Part shown: positions 14,298 through 14,858 of the stretch, one piece after another
How the letters are laid out: every line of letters begins with the position of its first letter
Position numbering within the stretch: the stretch's first letter is position 1
Source of the DNA: Deltaproteobacteria bacterium
GTDB taxonomy: Bacteria; Desulfobacterota; Dissulfuribacteria; Dissulfuribacterales; QOAL01
Length of the DNA stretch: 14,858 nucleotides
Assembly: GCA_026996955.1 (NCBI GenBank)
Contig: JALWJV010000239.1
Location: forward strand, 1-14,858
Reading direction: 5' to 3'
The notes under the pieces: model-generated
Database searches by the model: none
Told to the model about the DNA's origin: nothing
What the model saw: the letters and a program-made list of their open reading frames with translations, nothing else
Position numbers and translations under genes: made by a program

Positions 14298-14858
14298 TTA
14301 TTCAGTAACTTTCTCCCACTCAAATCCTACAACATTTTTGTCTTCCGAGCTGAAGTCAATACCAATCAGAAAGATATTTTTCTGCTGCCCCATGTATTTC
14401 TGGTGGTAGTTCTTCTCTTTGATCTGCTCCAGGGCTTTGCCTTTACCGTCCACCTTGAACTCCAGGATGTAGATGTTGTCATTTATTTTAACGGTCAGGT
14501 CAATGCGCCCGCGGTTCGTAACATCCTCAGCAGTTATATCCAGCCCCAGGCTTGCAAGATAGACATAAATGACGCTGGCATAATATCCCTCATAACTTCC
14601 AATGGTATTGCTAACATAATTATTATAGGGAATGGAAGCGAAAAGGGCGGACAGTATATCTTTAAGGGTATCAGGCTCTCCATTTTCCAGAGCTTCGTAA
14701 AGCAGGTCCTGAAAGCGTCCCTTGTCAGTTACCTGGTTGGTGAGATAATCAATCAGTACATCATTCAGGGATAGCTGGATCTCCTTGTTTGGAACGGTTA
14801 AAAGATATTCATATCCTCCACGTCTCTTTTCCCTGACATCCTTTATTGTCAGGTAACC
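14298..14858 (-). CDS. AAA-ATPase-like protein with PD-(D/E)XK nuclease domain, C-terminal part (5' end outside window)
   Basis: The minus-strand frame is open from the right edge to the stop at 14298-14300, giving 186 residues of C-terminus. The end contains a PD-(D/E)XK nuclease-fold core: NRGRIDLTVKINDNIYILEF followed by KVDGKGKALEQI. These residues supply the D (of RIDL) and E-x-K (of LEFK) of the motif. A typical tail IFLIGIDFSSEDKNVVGFEW then ends in EKVTE. Upstream are IPYNNYVSNTIGSYEGYYAS and ASLGLDITAEDVT, which also recur in the DUF1703/AAA-ATPase-like family. In full-length relatives an N-terminal ATPase-like domain precedes this, but it is off the window. The cellular role is unknown for this family; a nuclease or mobile-element link is often guessed but not shown here. 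It converges on cmoA. Confidence 0.82.
   Translation of the reverse strand, partial: GYLTIKDVREKRRGGYEYLLTVPNKEIQLSLNDVLIDYLTNQVTDKGRFQDLLYEALENGEPDTLKDILSALFASIPYNNYVSNTIGSYEGYYASVIYVYLASLGLDITAEDVTNRGRIDLTVKINDNIYILEFKVDGKGKALEQIKEKNYHQKYMGQQKNIFLIGIDFSSEDKNVVGFEWEKVTE

Noticed and set aside
14403..14774. 123-codon plus-strand open frame near the right end
   Set aside because: It is the exact antisense of the minus-strand PD-(D/E)XK gene, whose translation has clear family motifs.
1..14858. CRISPR array, transposase, phage or defence island
   Set aside because: No regularly spaced direct repeats, transposase or phage genes were seen; apart from the two partial edge genes the window is a conventional biosynthetic operon.

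Overview
The window reads as a piece of an anaerobic bacterial chromosome, most likely a sulfate-reducing Desulfobacterota or close relative. This is an inference from gene content: an oxygen-independent cobalamin (cbi) set, a CbiK with a signal peptide of the kind known from Desulfovibrio, an AAA-ATPase-like/PD-(D/E)XK nuclease gene of a type I recall as multicopy in that group, and moderate G+C. No rRNA, tRNA, insertion sequence or CRISPR array was seen.

Layout. (1) 2-1255, plus strand: the 3' part of a large AAA-type ATPase gene that runs in from the left; its exact family was not recognised. (2) 1266-1603: a candidate sigma70 promoter, a cobalamin riboswitch (about 1301-1503) and a strong intrinsic terminator (1569-1603) that together form a B12-sensing leader. 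(3) 1649-2647: cbiK, a cobaltochelatase with a clear signal peptide. (4) 2648-2919: an intergenic region dominated by a 177-bp nested inverted repeat. (5) 2920-5721: a FecCD/BtuC-type permease, its ATPase and its substrate-binding protein. (6) 5714-13495: a tightly packed run cbiA, cbiC, cbiD, cbiE-cbiT fusion, cbiL, cbiF, cbiG, cbiH, with several ATGA stop/start overlaps and one 76-nt overlap. (7) 13500-14240: cmoA, a tRNA-modification gene placed 4 nt after cbiH. (8) 14298-14858, minus strand: the C-terminal part of an AAA-ATPase-like protein with a PD-(D/E)XK nuclease domain, running out of the window.

How the genes work together. CbiK inserts Co2+ into sirohydrochlorin. CbiL (C20), CbiH (C17 and ring contraction), CbiF (C11), CbiG (lactone opening), CbiD (C1), CbiT (C15 and decarboxylation), CbiE (C5), CbiC (methyl shift) and CbiA (a,c-amidation) then carry the corrin to cobyrinic acid a,c-diamide. 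The one step of this stretch with no gene here is the cobalt-precorrin-6A reductase (CbiJ). Genes making sirohydrochlorin and those after CbiA (adenosylation, CbiP, CbiB, nucleotide loop) are also absent from the window. The transporter probably imports a corrinoid, haem-like or metal-chelate compound; the sequence does not fix its substrate.

Most of the window is an ordinary, well-preserved cobalamin operon. I did not find a clearly undescribed system. The points most worth a second look are the exported CbiK joined to the transporter, the long nested inverted repeat inside the cluster, cmoA attached to the operon, and the out-of-frame cbiG/cbiH overlap.
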